Source: an uncultured Clostridia bacterium
Lineage (GTDB): Bacteria; Bacillota; Clostridia; Christensenellales; CAG-917
Reading direction: 5' to 3'
Length of the DNA stretch: 37,696 nt
Assembly (NCBI GenBank): GCA_947581925.1
Contig: CANPWB010000015.1
Location: 1-37,696 of the forward strand
The notes beneath the pieces were generated by a model, which ran no database searches, was not told where the DNA came from, and saw only the letters and a list, made by a program, of their open reading frames with translations. The position numbers and the translations under genes are program-made. This document shows positions 1 to 7,411 of this stretch, one piece after another (the stretch's first letter is position 1; each line of letters starts with the position of its first letter).

Positions 1-76
1 TGCCCCTCTCAAGCGCGAGGGTCTGCGCGTTATTGATGGCTTCCACAGCCTTTTTTGTGTATTTTTCCAAATTCAT
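1..76 (-). CDS. clpB: ClpB disaggregase, N-terminal fragment
   Basis: Only the first 25 codons lie in the window; the gene runs off the left edge. The peptide begins MNLEKYTKKAVEAINNAQ, which matches the start of the Clp N domain of ClpB (Hsp104-type AAA+ disaggregase, which rescues aggregated proteins together with DnaK). An AGGAGG ribosome binding site lies just upstream of the ATG. The CIRCE operator and consensus promoter upstream fit a class I heat-shock gene; clpB is HrcA- or CtsR-controlled in various Firmicutes. ClpC would be an alternative, but its N-terminus differs. The short length limits confidence. Confidence 0.75.
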   Translation of the reverse strand, partial: MNLEKYTKKAVEAINNAQTLALERG

Positions 77-88
77 AAATGCCTCCTC

Positions 89-130
89 GAGAGTGTTTGG
101 CAATCTTGATTTAAGATTGTTAGCACTCTC
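89..130 (-). repeat. Long inverted repeat in the clpB leader
   Basis: The outer arms GAGAGTG (89-95) and CACTCTC (124-130) and the inner arms CAATCTT (101-107) and AAGATTG (113-119) are all perfect complements around a 5-nt loop. The right outer arm lies within and just beyond the left half-site of the CIRCE operator. In the mRNA the stem-loop would sit directly next to the clpB ribosome binding site (82-87). Confidence 0.6.
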
Positions 131-146
131 ACCAATAGACTGCTAA
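120..146 (-). promoter_or_regulatory. CIRCE operator (HrcA binding site)
   Basis: TTAGCACTC, a 9-nt spacer, then GACTGCTAA. The consensus is TTAGCACTC-N9-GAGTGCTAA, so there is a single mismatch in the right half. It lies just downstream of the -10 element of the clpB promoter, where bound HrcA would block transcription until heat shock. Confidence 0.88.
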
Positions 147-147
147 A

Positions 148-176
148 ATTATAATCCCGCCGTGGACGTTTGTCAA
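148..176 (-). promoter_or_regulatory. Consensus sigma-A promoter of clpB
   Basis: Read on the minus strand: TTGACA (171-176), 17-nt spacer, TATAAT (148-153). Both hexamers match the consensus perfectly. The start site would fall within the CIRCE box. Confidence 0.9.
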
Positions 177-242
177 TGGTTTATGCAAATATTGTTGACA
201 TTTCGCGCATGAAATTTTCGCGAGAGAGAAGGAGAGCAGTTT

Positions 243-278
243 AAAAAAAATCGGACATAGCGTCCGATTGTATTTTTT
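243..278 (-). terminator. Bidirectional intrinsic terminator
   Basis: The perfect 8-bp stem AATCGGAC/GTCCGATT has a 5-nt loop and is flanked by eight A residues on the left and a T-rich run on the right. On the minus strand it ends with T8 and would terminate the TetR transcript. On the plus strand the T run is weaker. Confidence 0.8.
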
Positions 279-428
279 GCGCGGTTTGTTTTTAATGTCG
301 GTTTTTTCGCTTTTGTTTGTCCTTTGCCCGCCGTGTTTTTCAAAATCTTTCCAACGCAGTTGTCCGTCTCAAAAATTATGCCATAGTTTCGGCGGCGGAT
401 CTTTGAAATTTTGATATCTGCTGTGCTT

Positions 429-1016
429 TCAGACCTGTTTGGGTGTGAAGAGGTCGGAAAAAGTGAGCGCCGAGATCATTTTCACAAATTCGTCATAGGT
501 GTAACGTCCCGGGTTGTCGAGCACGAGCAGGGTGGTGTTTATCATGCCTCCCGCGATGAACGTCGCTATTACGGTGGCGGGTATGGCAAAATCATAAGTA
601 GCTTTGTATTTGCCAAGCTGATACTTTACGGAATTTGCAATTGAATCGCGTATAGTCTCCAAAACCTTGTCGCCGCGATTGAATTTGAGCAGTTTTGTGA
701 TGTGGTTTTTGTTGTCAAAAACGAAGTCCGCTCCCATTGTGAGGAGCGCGCGCAGCGTCTCGTTCGGGTCGGAAAACTTGTTGTCGCGGGTGAAACTCTC
801 GTACAGGGTGTCTTTGAGCTCCTCCAAAGCGAAGTTGAGCAGGTGGTACTTGTCCTCGAAATGCGCATAAAACGTCGCGCGGTTTATCATCGCCGTGTTA
901 CAGAGGTCGATGACGCTTATCTTTTCAATGGATTCCTCCTGCATAAGGTCGAGAAGGGTGTTGCTCAAAAGCTTTCTGGTGCGGATGATGCGCAGGTCTT
1001 CTTTTTCTTTGGACAT
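429..1016 (-). CDS. TetR/AcrR-family transcriptional regulator
   Basis: A 195-residue protein of typical TetR size. The N-terminal helix-turn-helix lies at about residues 33-61 and includes the family signature INRATFYAHFEDKYHLL. The C-terminal ligand-binding half is alpha-helical and not assignable to a specific ligand. The ATG is preceded by AAGGAGG. It is transcribed divergently from the giant lipoprotein gene and has an 18-bp palindrome between its own -35 and -10 elements, so autorepression is likely (inference). Whether it also controls the lipoprotein is unknown. A strong minus-strand terminator follows at 243-278. Confidence 0.9.
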   Translation of the reverse strand: MSKEKEDLRIIRTRKLLSNTLLDLMQEESIEKISVIDLCNTAMINRATFYAHFEDKYHLLNFALEELKDTLYESFTRDNKFSDPNETLRALLTMGADFVFDNKNHITKLLKFNRGDKVLETIRDSIANSVKYQLGKYKATYDFAIPATVIATFIAGGMINTTLLVLDNPGRYTYDEFVKMISALTFSDLFTPKQV

Positions 1017-1039
1017 ATTTTCCTCCTTAACTTACGCTT

Positions 1040-1068
1040 ATATTAACACGGTTTCAGGAAACTGTCAA
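1040..1068 (-). promoter_or_regulatory. TetR-gene promoter with embedded operator palindrome
   Basis: On the minus strand: TTGACA (1063-1068), 17-nt spacer, TAATAT (1040-1045). The spacer region carries the inverted repeat ACGGTTTCAGGAAACTGT (1048-1065), with one mismatched pair. This is the classic place for a TetR-type autoregulatory operator. Confidence 0.8.
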
Positions 1069-1276
1069 GATATCTTACACAATGACGTTTATCTTTACAG
1101 CCGTATCGAAAAACTACACTTTGTTTGGAAAATATGTCGTAATTTGTTGTCGATCCTGCTGGGAAATGGGGATAATTTATGCAGAAGTTTTGAATATTAG
1201 CTAAAAATTTATACATTTTTAAGGATTTTAATTGTGAATTTTCGATATTTATGCAAAATTTGGGTGCCCTAAACGG

Positions 1277-1305
1277 TTGACTTATTTGCAATATGGTTTT
1301 ATTAT
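1277..1305 (+). promoter_or_regulatory. Promoter of the giant lipoprotein gene
   Basis: TTGACT (1277-1282), 17-nt spacer, TATTAT (1300-1305), followed by an AT-rich start region. The leader to the ATG at 1368 is about 55 nt. Confidence 0.7.
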
Positions 1306-1367
1306 ATATATAATTTTCAAATAAAGCCTATTTCTTGTTTCGGGCATTGCCCGAGAAGGAGAAGAAT

Positions 1368-4300
1368 ATGAAAAAAAGATTTGGAATTTTACTTGCGGTC
1401 ATCGTGCTGTTGCTCGTAATGACTGTCGCCGTGGCGTGCGATCCCAAGGAAAAGACGCCCTCGGCGCAGAAATATGAGATCAAATTCGAGTCCAATGGCG
1501 GCGGCGCGGTGCAGTCTATCGTCGCGGAGGCGGGCAGCGACATAAGCGCGCAACTCCCCGCCGACCCTCAGAAAGACGACCTCTTCTTCGGAGGCTGGTC
1601 ACTTGAAGACAACGGCTTTGCGAGCAAAGTTTCCGAGCTCCCCAAAGAGATGCCCGAGGCGAACGTCACATATTACGCAAGGTGGACTCGGCATGCGATC
1701 GTGGTGCCCAAACTCCAGCCCTTGGACGATAATGGAGAGCCGGATAGCGACAAGGCAAAGTATGTCTCCTCTCCGGAGGACAGTCTTACCGTGGAAGTGG
1801 ATCCGCAAAGCCCCGTGCTGGATTTGAACAAAGAGGACAACCGTCCCACGGTCAAGGGCTACAAGCTGTCAAGCGAACAGGAATACAATGCTACCATCGA
1901 CAGCAAGGAAAAGACGATATACCTGAATTTCGACCGCTCGGGCTACAACATAAGTTTCAACCTCAACAATACTGCGGTCTCGGGCAAGATCGACGCGGTG
2001 AGGAAGTATTTCGGACAAAAGCTCGAGCTGCCCGACTTGCCGAACGATGTGAGTATGCCCACAACTTTGCGTTTTGCGGGCTGGTCCACGGACTATGACG
2101 GAGAAAAGGACTTCGAAGCCGCAGGCAAAGAGATAGAGATAGGCAAAGAGGGCAGTCTTGTAGACGGCTCCGTACCCTCTCCCACGCTTTACGCCGTGTA
2201 TGACGAGGCGTATATCGACTTCTCAAGAGGTCAGGACTATGTGTTTATCCCCAAGCATGAGGAAGGCGTCGCATACGTGCGCCGCGGAGGTCTCGACATC
2301 CTCAAGGGCGTTTATACGCCCAATCCGAGCGCCGGCGAAACTGATCCTATAGGCTCATTCGACGTCGAAAACGAGGCGGGCACAACGCTCAGCGGCTGCG
2401 TGTATGAGGACGGTCACTTTGCTTATGAGCAAACTTCCTTTGATCCGAGTTGGCAGGGCGTGGAGTTGACAAACTTCAGTTTGGAAGAAAATCAAGTTGT
2501 GGAAGGTAATAAACTCAAGATCAACGACCTTTACGGCGGCGCGACTCTTGAGCTTGCAAGCCCGATGTCGATTTTTGTCGCCACGGACGGTGGTCTTGAG
2601 TCCTACACCCTTGAGGCAGGCAAACATGTCGGTGGATATTGGTATGACGCGGACCTCGAGGACTACTGCTTTTCAGTCTTAGACGTCATAAACGGCGAGT
2701 CTTGCCAGATCGACTTTCATTTCCAATTTGTTCAATATCCCCAAACTCCCGACGAGATATATTTCGCGTTTGCGGGAAAAGAGATGGGCATGTACTGCGA
2801 CTCCATAGATGGCAACTATCTTGTCGGAGACATAGTCATTCTGAACGGATATGACGAAGCTATCGGACTCATCGGCAATTCGCAGTATACAGGACAATAT
2901 TACCGCATGGGCGAAAATATTTTCCTTGTAAATCTGTACAATTCGGCAAACGATTACTATACTATGCTCTTCAGCGCCGACCTGTCCAATGTCGAAGGCG
3001 CCAATTCAAGCGGTACGCTCATCAGATATTACAAAGAAAAGGGAGACAGCGCGCTGTTTGTGCAATGCGCAAACGCGGACGGCGACACCTTCTTTTCGGA
3101 CGGTTTCGGCAACGGAACATACAAGCCGAGCAATGGCGCTGAGATAAGCGGCAAGGCGGAGATCGTCGGCAAGATGTTTGAAAGCACTACGCCGGCCGTG
3201 CTCTACAAGCTCACGACGAGCGGAGGAGAGGCGCATTATTTTGTCATGGATTATTTCATGACGGAAAACAATAGTCTAGACGCGCACTTTACGCACTTCA
3301 CGGCAAATAGCCAAGTGAATATAAAATATTTGTATAGCACTTCCGAGAAGGCAGGCGAGTACGTTGGCGCAATAGTCACTGCGGATAATAATAAAGCATA
3401 TTATCTGACGGCGGTCACGACAAGCGCGGGCAACGTCATTTTCAGCGATTTCAATGAGGGTACGGTGTCATCAAAGGACGGCGGATATCTCTTTACAAGC
3501 AAAGAATATCTCATCTCCTATAAGGATGACGAGGTCCGCACAGAGAGGTACGGTACCCCCACTATCACGACGTCGCAGATGAAGCTCGGCGAGTTGACGT
3601 TCTCCGTGGTCGGCGACAACGGCAATGCACTCGACAACCTCACCATAACAGGAGGAGAGGACGGCAAGGCGTCTTACACGGCGTCGCAAGACGGCTTTAA
3701 AGGCGCGGATTACGAATTTGCTTATTCATCCATAATAGTCAAGCAACAAGATAAGGACGTCACGATGTTCGTTGTGGACGAATTTGGCACAGCGCCCAAA
3801 GCGTTTGCCACAGAGAAAAAGGATTTCCTTGTCGGAGGCGTCGAGGAGCCGCAGGGCGAACTTTATATGTTCAAGCAAGAAGGCAGAGATCGCGCGATGT
3901 TGTGGATGTCGATGTACGGCGAGATGCACTTCTACGCCGTTGCGGATATAAGCGAAGCGGTAAATGCGACTACACAGCCACTAAACAGCGAGGAGACGGT
4001 GTATCTCATTGAAACTACGCTTTCAAGCTACTATGCGATAAAAACGAAAAATGGCGACTATCTTGCGCCGAATACGACGCTGAGGAGCGGCACTTTCACC
4101 ATAACAGGCGGTACGACTCAGAGCGAGGACGAGTTGCAGCTTGACGCATATGGAACGGTGAAATATACGGACAAGGCAAAGAATAAGACGTTTGAGGGCA
4201 GCTATAAGATCGTGGACGGCGTGTACAGCGCGACATTCAAGCAAGCCGAAGGCGCTCCCGAAAATTTCAAATTCGTTTTGTCGGGATACAACTTCCAAAA

Positions 4301-6281
4301 GGTTGGATACAGTGAGTTTTACGTCGTCAATCCCGCGACATTGGGAGTCAATTCGATGTTGCGCATACAAAGCGGCACGGCAGATACTCTTGATGGCAAA
4401 AACGCCGAGCTCTTCAGAGCCAGCGAGGACAACAACGGCAACGTGAACAGGGGCTCCTCTTTGGCGAAAGGCACGATAACAAGCCAAGACAATGGGATAT
4501 ATCAGTTCAGCGGCAAATCCAATGAGAAATTGGACGCCGACGATATGGTATTCACTTTCCGCTTTGACGAATACGTATTCACGCAGAGGGTGTTCGTAAG
4601 GGACAACGTTACGCTGCCCGACGGCAAATTCACCGAAGAAGGCGCAAATGAGGACGTCTCCAAGTGGGTCCAACTCGACAAGTACGGCATTGCGACATAT
4701 TTCGACGGAACGGAAACGCATAAAGGATTCTACTTCATAGACGGCGGCATGTACAGATTTGTCGAGGATACGGACAGAGAGCTCGATCTGCAATTCACTT
4801 TGAACGAGGCGGAAGAGAGGCTCATCATTTACGGCGCAGAGGCAAAACCGTTTAATGGCGGCGAATTCGAGTTTACTTATAAGAACGCGCCCCACAAGCT
4901 TAGCATAACCGTCGAAGGCGAGGGCAAAACGCTCAAGGCTATCCTTAAAAAAGACGACGACACAGCGGTAGCCACGGATGATGACCTCGAGGTGGATGAT
5001 GACGGCATTTACTCCTTTGGCGCCAACAATGAGACCTTCAAGTTTATCATCTCGAAGGGCAAAATCGTATTGTATAGCTCCGATCTTGATTATCAACTCT
5101 ATATCTACGTCGGCAATATGTGGCTTTTGAAGGAACATGGAGCGTCGGCTATAAGCAGTATCGATACGGTAACGCCCACCGCAATTCTCACAGTGAAAGG
5201 ATTCAACGAGGTCGCCGAGGTCAATAATACTTCAGAGGTCATAAAGGGCAGCATAAGCATCGCCACAACCAATAAAGACTACAATATCATCACATTCACG
5301 GACGAATACGGCAATACGCAGGAGTTTTATGATATCACATATTCGACTCGAAACGGAACAGCCACAGCGCTGTTTGTCGAAGGCTCCGAGAAAGGTCTGG
5401 CTATCGAGTATTATTACACAATGGGCGCGTCTGGAAATGCCGTCGCATACTTTGACGGCCTCGGCAGAGCTTACGAGATTGACGAGACTACGGGCGAGGC
5501 TACAGAAAAAGAGTTAGGCTACTACTTCTTTGACAGCTACAATATTATCGAAATCGGCACGCTTGAAACGAACGTTGACGGAACTACATTTATGCCCAAA
5601 GCCAGGTATGCTCCCTACGGGCTGCGCCTCACTCAGCTGGACGGCACGTCCGAAAACGTCACGGGCGTTGTCGCGTACAACGCAAAGTATGAAGCGATCG
5701 CAATCGCGGACGACGGCAGCGTGTTCATTTTCGACGGCTTTGACGGAGTTACTTACGTCGATAGCTTGGGCGTCGCGCACAGCGGCTATTTCAACAACTA
5801 CGGCGCTATGACGTCCGTGGACGGCACTCCCGACGGAAGATACCTCATCACCGACGAATATGACAACGCAACCCTCTACTTCATAGATTTCGTGGATAAA
5901 CAGCCCGACGAGAAAGGCAATTTGGATATGACTCCCGTCGAGGCGAGAAAGGCAAGCTACGTTGTGTACACCCCGTACACCAACGTTTATGCGGAAGTTC
6001 AATTTATGTCCGCGGACGACTATAACAAAACCGACACCGAAAGCAATCTCCCTGACAAAGTCCCCGATGGCAAGCAAGGCTATGCGATATTGGTGCTCAT
6101 GATAAACGGCGAACAGGGCGTATATCAAGGTTTCTATACGATCGAGGACGGCATGATGATCATTGAGGTCTACGAACAAGACGGCAAGTCTACAGGCGAT
6201 TATATCGAGCTCACCCTGTATGTGGACGGCACCGCGGATTGGGACAACTACTCAGATTGGCTGTCCTCAAGCGCAGAATGA
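1368..6281 (+). CDS. Giant surface lipoprotein with InlB-type B-repeats
   Basis: The ATG at 1368 is chosen because AGAAGGAG lies just upstream and because it places a lipoprotein signal peptide at the very N-terminus (MKKR, a hydrophobic stretch, lipobox AVAC with Cys24). The protein has 1637 residues. A Listeria-Bacteroides (InlB B, Flg_new) repeat covers about residues 36-106, ending in YYARW; a second, diverged one covers about 194-274. The rest is acidic and beta-rich, with recurring modules of the type YFDG...G.Y...DGMY (for example near residues 933, 1110, 1361 and 1462) that resemble one another. No catalytic motif was recognised. Likely role: a lipid-anchored adhesin or binding protein on the outer face of the membrane. 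It is monocistronic, with a terminator at 6520. Confidence 0.85.
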   Translation: MKKRFGILLAVIVLLLVMTVAVACDPKEKTPSAQKYEIKFESNGGGAVQSIVAEAGSDISAQLPADPQKDDLFFGGWSLEDNGFASKVSELPKEMPEANVTYYARWTRHAIVVPKLQPLDDNGEPDSDKAKYVSSPEDSLTVEVDPQSPVLDLNKEDNRPTVKGYKLSSEQEYNATIDSKEKTIYLNFDRSGYNISFNLNNTAVSGKIDAVRKYFGQKLELPDLPNDVSMPTTLRFAGWSTDYDGEKDFEAAGKEIEIGKEGSLVDGSVPSPTLYAVYDEAYIDFSRGQDYVFIPKHEEGVAYVRRGGLDILKGVYTPNPSAGETDPIGSFDVENEAGTTLSGCVYEDGHFAYEQTSFDPSWQGVELTNFSLEENQVVEGNKLKINDLYGGATLELASPMSIFVATDGGLESYTLEAGKHVGGYWYDADLEDYCFSVLDVINGESCQIDFHFQFVQYPQTPDEIYFAFAGKEMGMYCDSIDGNYLVGDIVILNGYDEAIGLIGNSQYTGQYYRMGENIFLVNLYNSANDYYTMLFSADLSNVEGANSSGTLIRYYKEKGDSALFVQCANADGDTFFSDGFGNGTYKPSNGAEISGKAEIVGKMFESTTPAVLYKLTTSGGEAHYFVMDYFMTENNSLDAHFTHFTANSQVNIKYLYSTSEKAGEYVGAIVTADNNKAYYLTAVTTSAGNVIFSDFNEGTVSSKDGGYLFTSKEYLISYKDDEVRTERYGTPTITTSQMKLGELTFSVVGDNGNALDNLTITGGEDGKASYTASQDGFKGADYEFAYSSIIVKQQDKDVTMFVVDEFGTAPKAFATEKKDFLVGGVEEPQGELYMFKQEGRDRAMLWMSMYGEMHFYAVADISEAVNATTQPLNSEETVYLIETTLSSYYAIKTKNGDYLAPNTTLRSGTFTITGGTTQSEDELQLDAYGTVKYTDKAKNKTFEGSYKIVDGVYSATFKQAEGAPENFKFVLSGYNFQKVGYSEFYVVNPATLGVNSMLRIQSGTADTLDGKNAELFRASEDNNGNVNRGSSLAKGTITSQDNGIYQFSGKSNEKLDADDMVFTFRFDEYVFTQRVFVRDNVTLPDGKFTEEGANEDVSKWVQLDKYGIATYFDGTETHKGFYFIDGGMYRFVEDTDRELDLQFTLNEAEERLIIYGAEAKPFNGGEFEFTYKNAPHKLSITVEGEGKTLKAILKKDDDTAVATDDDLEVDDDGIYSFGANNETFKFIISKGKIVLYSSDLDYQLYIYVGNMWLLKEHGASAISSIDTVTPTAILTVKGFNEVAEVNNTSEVIKGSISIATTNKDYNIITFTDEYGNTQEFYDITYSTRNGTATALFVEGSEKGLAIEYYYTMGASGNAVAYFDGLGRAYEIDETTGEATEKELGYYFFDSYNIIEIGTLETNVDGTTFMPKARYAPYGLRLTQLDGTSENVTGVVAYNAKYEAIAIADDGSVFIFDGFDGVTYVDSLGVAHSGYFNNYGAMTSVDGTPDGRYLITDEYDNATLYFIDFVDKQPDEKGNLDMTPVEARKASYVVYTPYTNVYAEVQFMSADDYNKTDTESNLPDKVPDGKQGYAILVLMINGEQGVYQGFYTIEDGMMIIEVYEQDGKSTGDYIELTLYVDGTADWDNYSDWLSSSAE

Positions 6282-6425
6282 TCGAGTAGTTCCAGCGGGC
6301 TAAGCGCCTATTCGTGGGGCGCTGCCCCACACCCCGGCTGCTTGCATTTGCTCAGAGCCCGCGACCACCCAGTAGCAAGGTCTTTAAGGGCTCACCGCAA
6401 GCTGCTGCGCCACTCCGCTTACTTA

Positions 6426-6461
6426 CCCCGCAAAATCACTGCGTAATTTTGCGGGGACCCC
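6426..6461. repeat. CCCC(G/A)CAAAAT hairpin repeat, copy 1
   Basis: Perfect 11-bp arms, CCCCGCAAAAT (6426-6436) and ATTTTGCGGGG (6446-6456), with loop CACTGCGTA, followed by ACCCC. Related copies occur at 6836-6866, 30097-30132, 30258-30291 and 30299-30335. Confidence 0.8.
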
Positions 6462-6519
6462 AAGAAAGCTCTGACAAACGTTTCGTTAATTACGCGTCGC
6501 AATTCTGCATTTGACAAGA

Positions 6520-6562
6520 AGCGAGCCATAGCAAAAAAATGCTCATGGCTCGCTATTTTTTG
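6520..6562 (+). terminator. Intrinsic terminator downstream of the lipoprotein gene
   Basis: AGCGAGCCAT/ATGGCTCGCT stem, extended by AGCA/TGCT across a one-base bulge, with an A-rich loop, followed by ATTTTTT. It lies about 240 nt after the stop codon. Confidence 0.75.
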
Positions 6563-6693
6563 CGCTTGGGATACGCGGGCTCCGCCCGCTTTTTAGATTT
6601 CGTCGCTCCACGCAGGCTACTCGCCCCGCACGCCCCAGGTTGGGGCGCTGCCCCACACCGCGGCAAGGGACTTCGTCCCCTGCACCCCAAGCT

Positions 6694-6736
6694 AAAAACG
6701 CGAGCTAGGCAAATGCTTGCCGTCGCTCGCGTTTTT
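6694..6736. terminator. Bidirectional terminator-like hairpin of the repeat family, copy 1
   Basis: AAAAACGCGAGC (6694-6705) pairs perfectly with GCTCGCGTTTTT (6725-6736). The loop holds a smaller stem GGCAA/TTGCC. It occupies the same place in the mosaic as the different stem at 33260-33304. Confidence 0.7.
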
Positions 6737-6835
6737 GATTGTTTGCAATGGTCGAAACTCCTGCGTGAGAGCTTTATATTGACGGACGCATTGTCCGAGT
6801 GATTAACGTTACCTTTGTCTGAGCGTCATCGGGGG

Positions 6836-6866
6836 CCCCGCAAAATTGCGTAGCGATTTTATGGGG
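6836..6866. repeat. CCCC(G/A)CAAAAT hairpin repeat, copy 2
   Basis: CCCCGCAAAAT (6836-6846) pairs with ATTTTATGGGG (6856-6866) through one mismatch or wobble. The loop TGCGTAGCG differs from that of copy 1. Confidence 0.65.
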
Positions 6867-6874
6867 AATAACAG

Positions 6875-6957
6875 GGGGATTTCTCGACTACGCTCGAAAT
6901 GACAACGTGTATCAGATGTCATGTTGAGCGAAGCGCAGCGGAGTCGAAACATCCCCC
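6875..6957. repeat. Inverted pair of GGGGAT..TCGACT elements, copy 1
   Basis: The left element, GGGGATTTCTCGACT followed by ACGCTCGAAATGACA (6875-6904), faces a right element that starts TGTCATGTTGAGCG at 6917 and ends GGAGTCGAAACATCCCCC at 6957. The same outward-facing arrangement recurs at 33385-33495. Confidence 0.65.
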
Positions 6958-7061
6958 AGTCCGAGCAAATTAACGTGCCTTCGTCCAACCCGATAAAAGG
7001 CATAAAATATGTTAAAAAAATTAAATGTCGTTGCGAAATTTCGGCAAATTGCAAAAAACGG

Positions 7062-7090
7062 TTGACATTTATAATTTTAGATTGTAAATA
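7062..7090 (+). promoter_or_regulatory. Probable promoter of the ABC exporter operon
   Basis: TTGACA (7062-7067), 17-nt spacer, TAAATA (7085-7090). It would give an unusually long leader of about 310 nt before the ATG at 7412. The leader, about 7097-7411, is GC-rich and rich in short inverted repeats; I recognise no known riboswitch in it. Confidence 0.55.
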
Positions 7091-7359
7091 ACATATAGAT
7101 ATATCTATAAATGCGCGCGTAAATGCGTGGGCGCAGGGATATTCGGGCGGAAGATGAGTAGGCTTTGGATATGTGCGTTTGAGTGAACTCATGCCGTAAG
7201 CTCGTGACGCATATGAGCTAAGTGAGCGCGTACAAAATGACGGCGCGCAGGTGCAATTGCGCTGAGGGCAATGCGCAGACGCACATTTGATATGTGCCGA
7301 GGGACAAGTGCCGCTCGGAGCGCTTCCTAGGGGAGTAAATTTCCCGGGAGCGGAATATA

Positions 7360-7404
7360 TTGAACAGTATCAAATTTTTGATATGCCGCGCTCGCGGCAT
7401 ATAA
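7360..7404 (+). CDS. Possible leader peptide before the ABC exporter
   Basis: A TTG codon 9 nt after GGGAG (7346-7350) opens a 14-codon frame, MNSIKFLICRARGI, that stops at TAA (7402-7404), right at the ribosome binding site of the first exporter gene. A ribosome reading it would melt the two palindromes at 7368-7402. Bacillus BmrCD, a related exporter, is controlled by a leader peptide, which makes this plausible. There is no coding statistic behind it; it may be chance. Confidence 0.25.
   Translation: MNSIKFLICRARGI
7368..7402 (+). promoter_or_regulatory. Two overlapping perfect palindromes in front of the exporter start
   Basis: TATCAAA/TTTGATA (7368-7383) and ATATGCCGCG/CGCGGCATAT (7381-7402, 2-nt centre) share three bases, so their RNA hairpins would compete. 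The second ends exactly where the AAGGTGAT ribosome binding site (7403-7410) begins. They could act as an operator or as an RNA switch. Confidence 0.55.
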
Positions 7405-7411
7405 GGTGATT

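Larger units (their letters stand above)
6300..6975. repeat. Intergenic mosaic of hairpin repeats, copy 1
   Basis: A gene-free stretch made of modules that recur at 29985-30440 and 33175-33510. They are: a GGCAAGGGACTTCGTCCCC module followed by TGCACCCCAAGCTAAAAA (about 6662-6698); a terminator-like hairpin; a CTCCTGCGTGAGAGCTT module (about 6758-6775); CCCCGCAAAAT hairpins; and outward GGGGATTTCTCGACT arms. Short reading frames here are translations of repeats. Confidence 0.8.

Noticed and set aside
4023-5138. 371-codon open frame on the minus strand inside the giant lipoprotein gene
   Set aside because: It is antisense to a well-supported gene with signal peptide, ribosome binding site and recognisable repeats; its translation shows no domain and fits codon-mirror effects.
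6314-6802. Two short plus-strand frames of 66 and 87 codons after the lipoprotein gene
   Set aside because: They translate the intergenic repeat mosaic, which recurs twice elsewhere and contains terminators.
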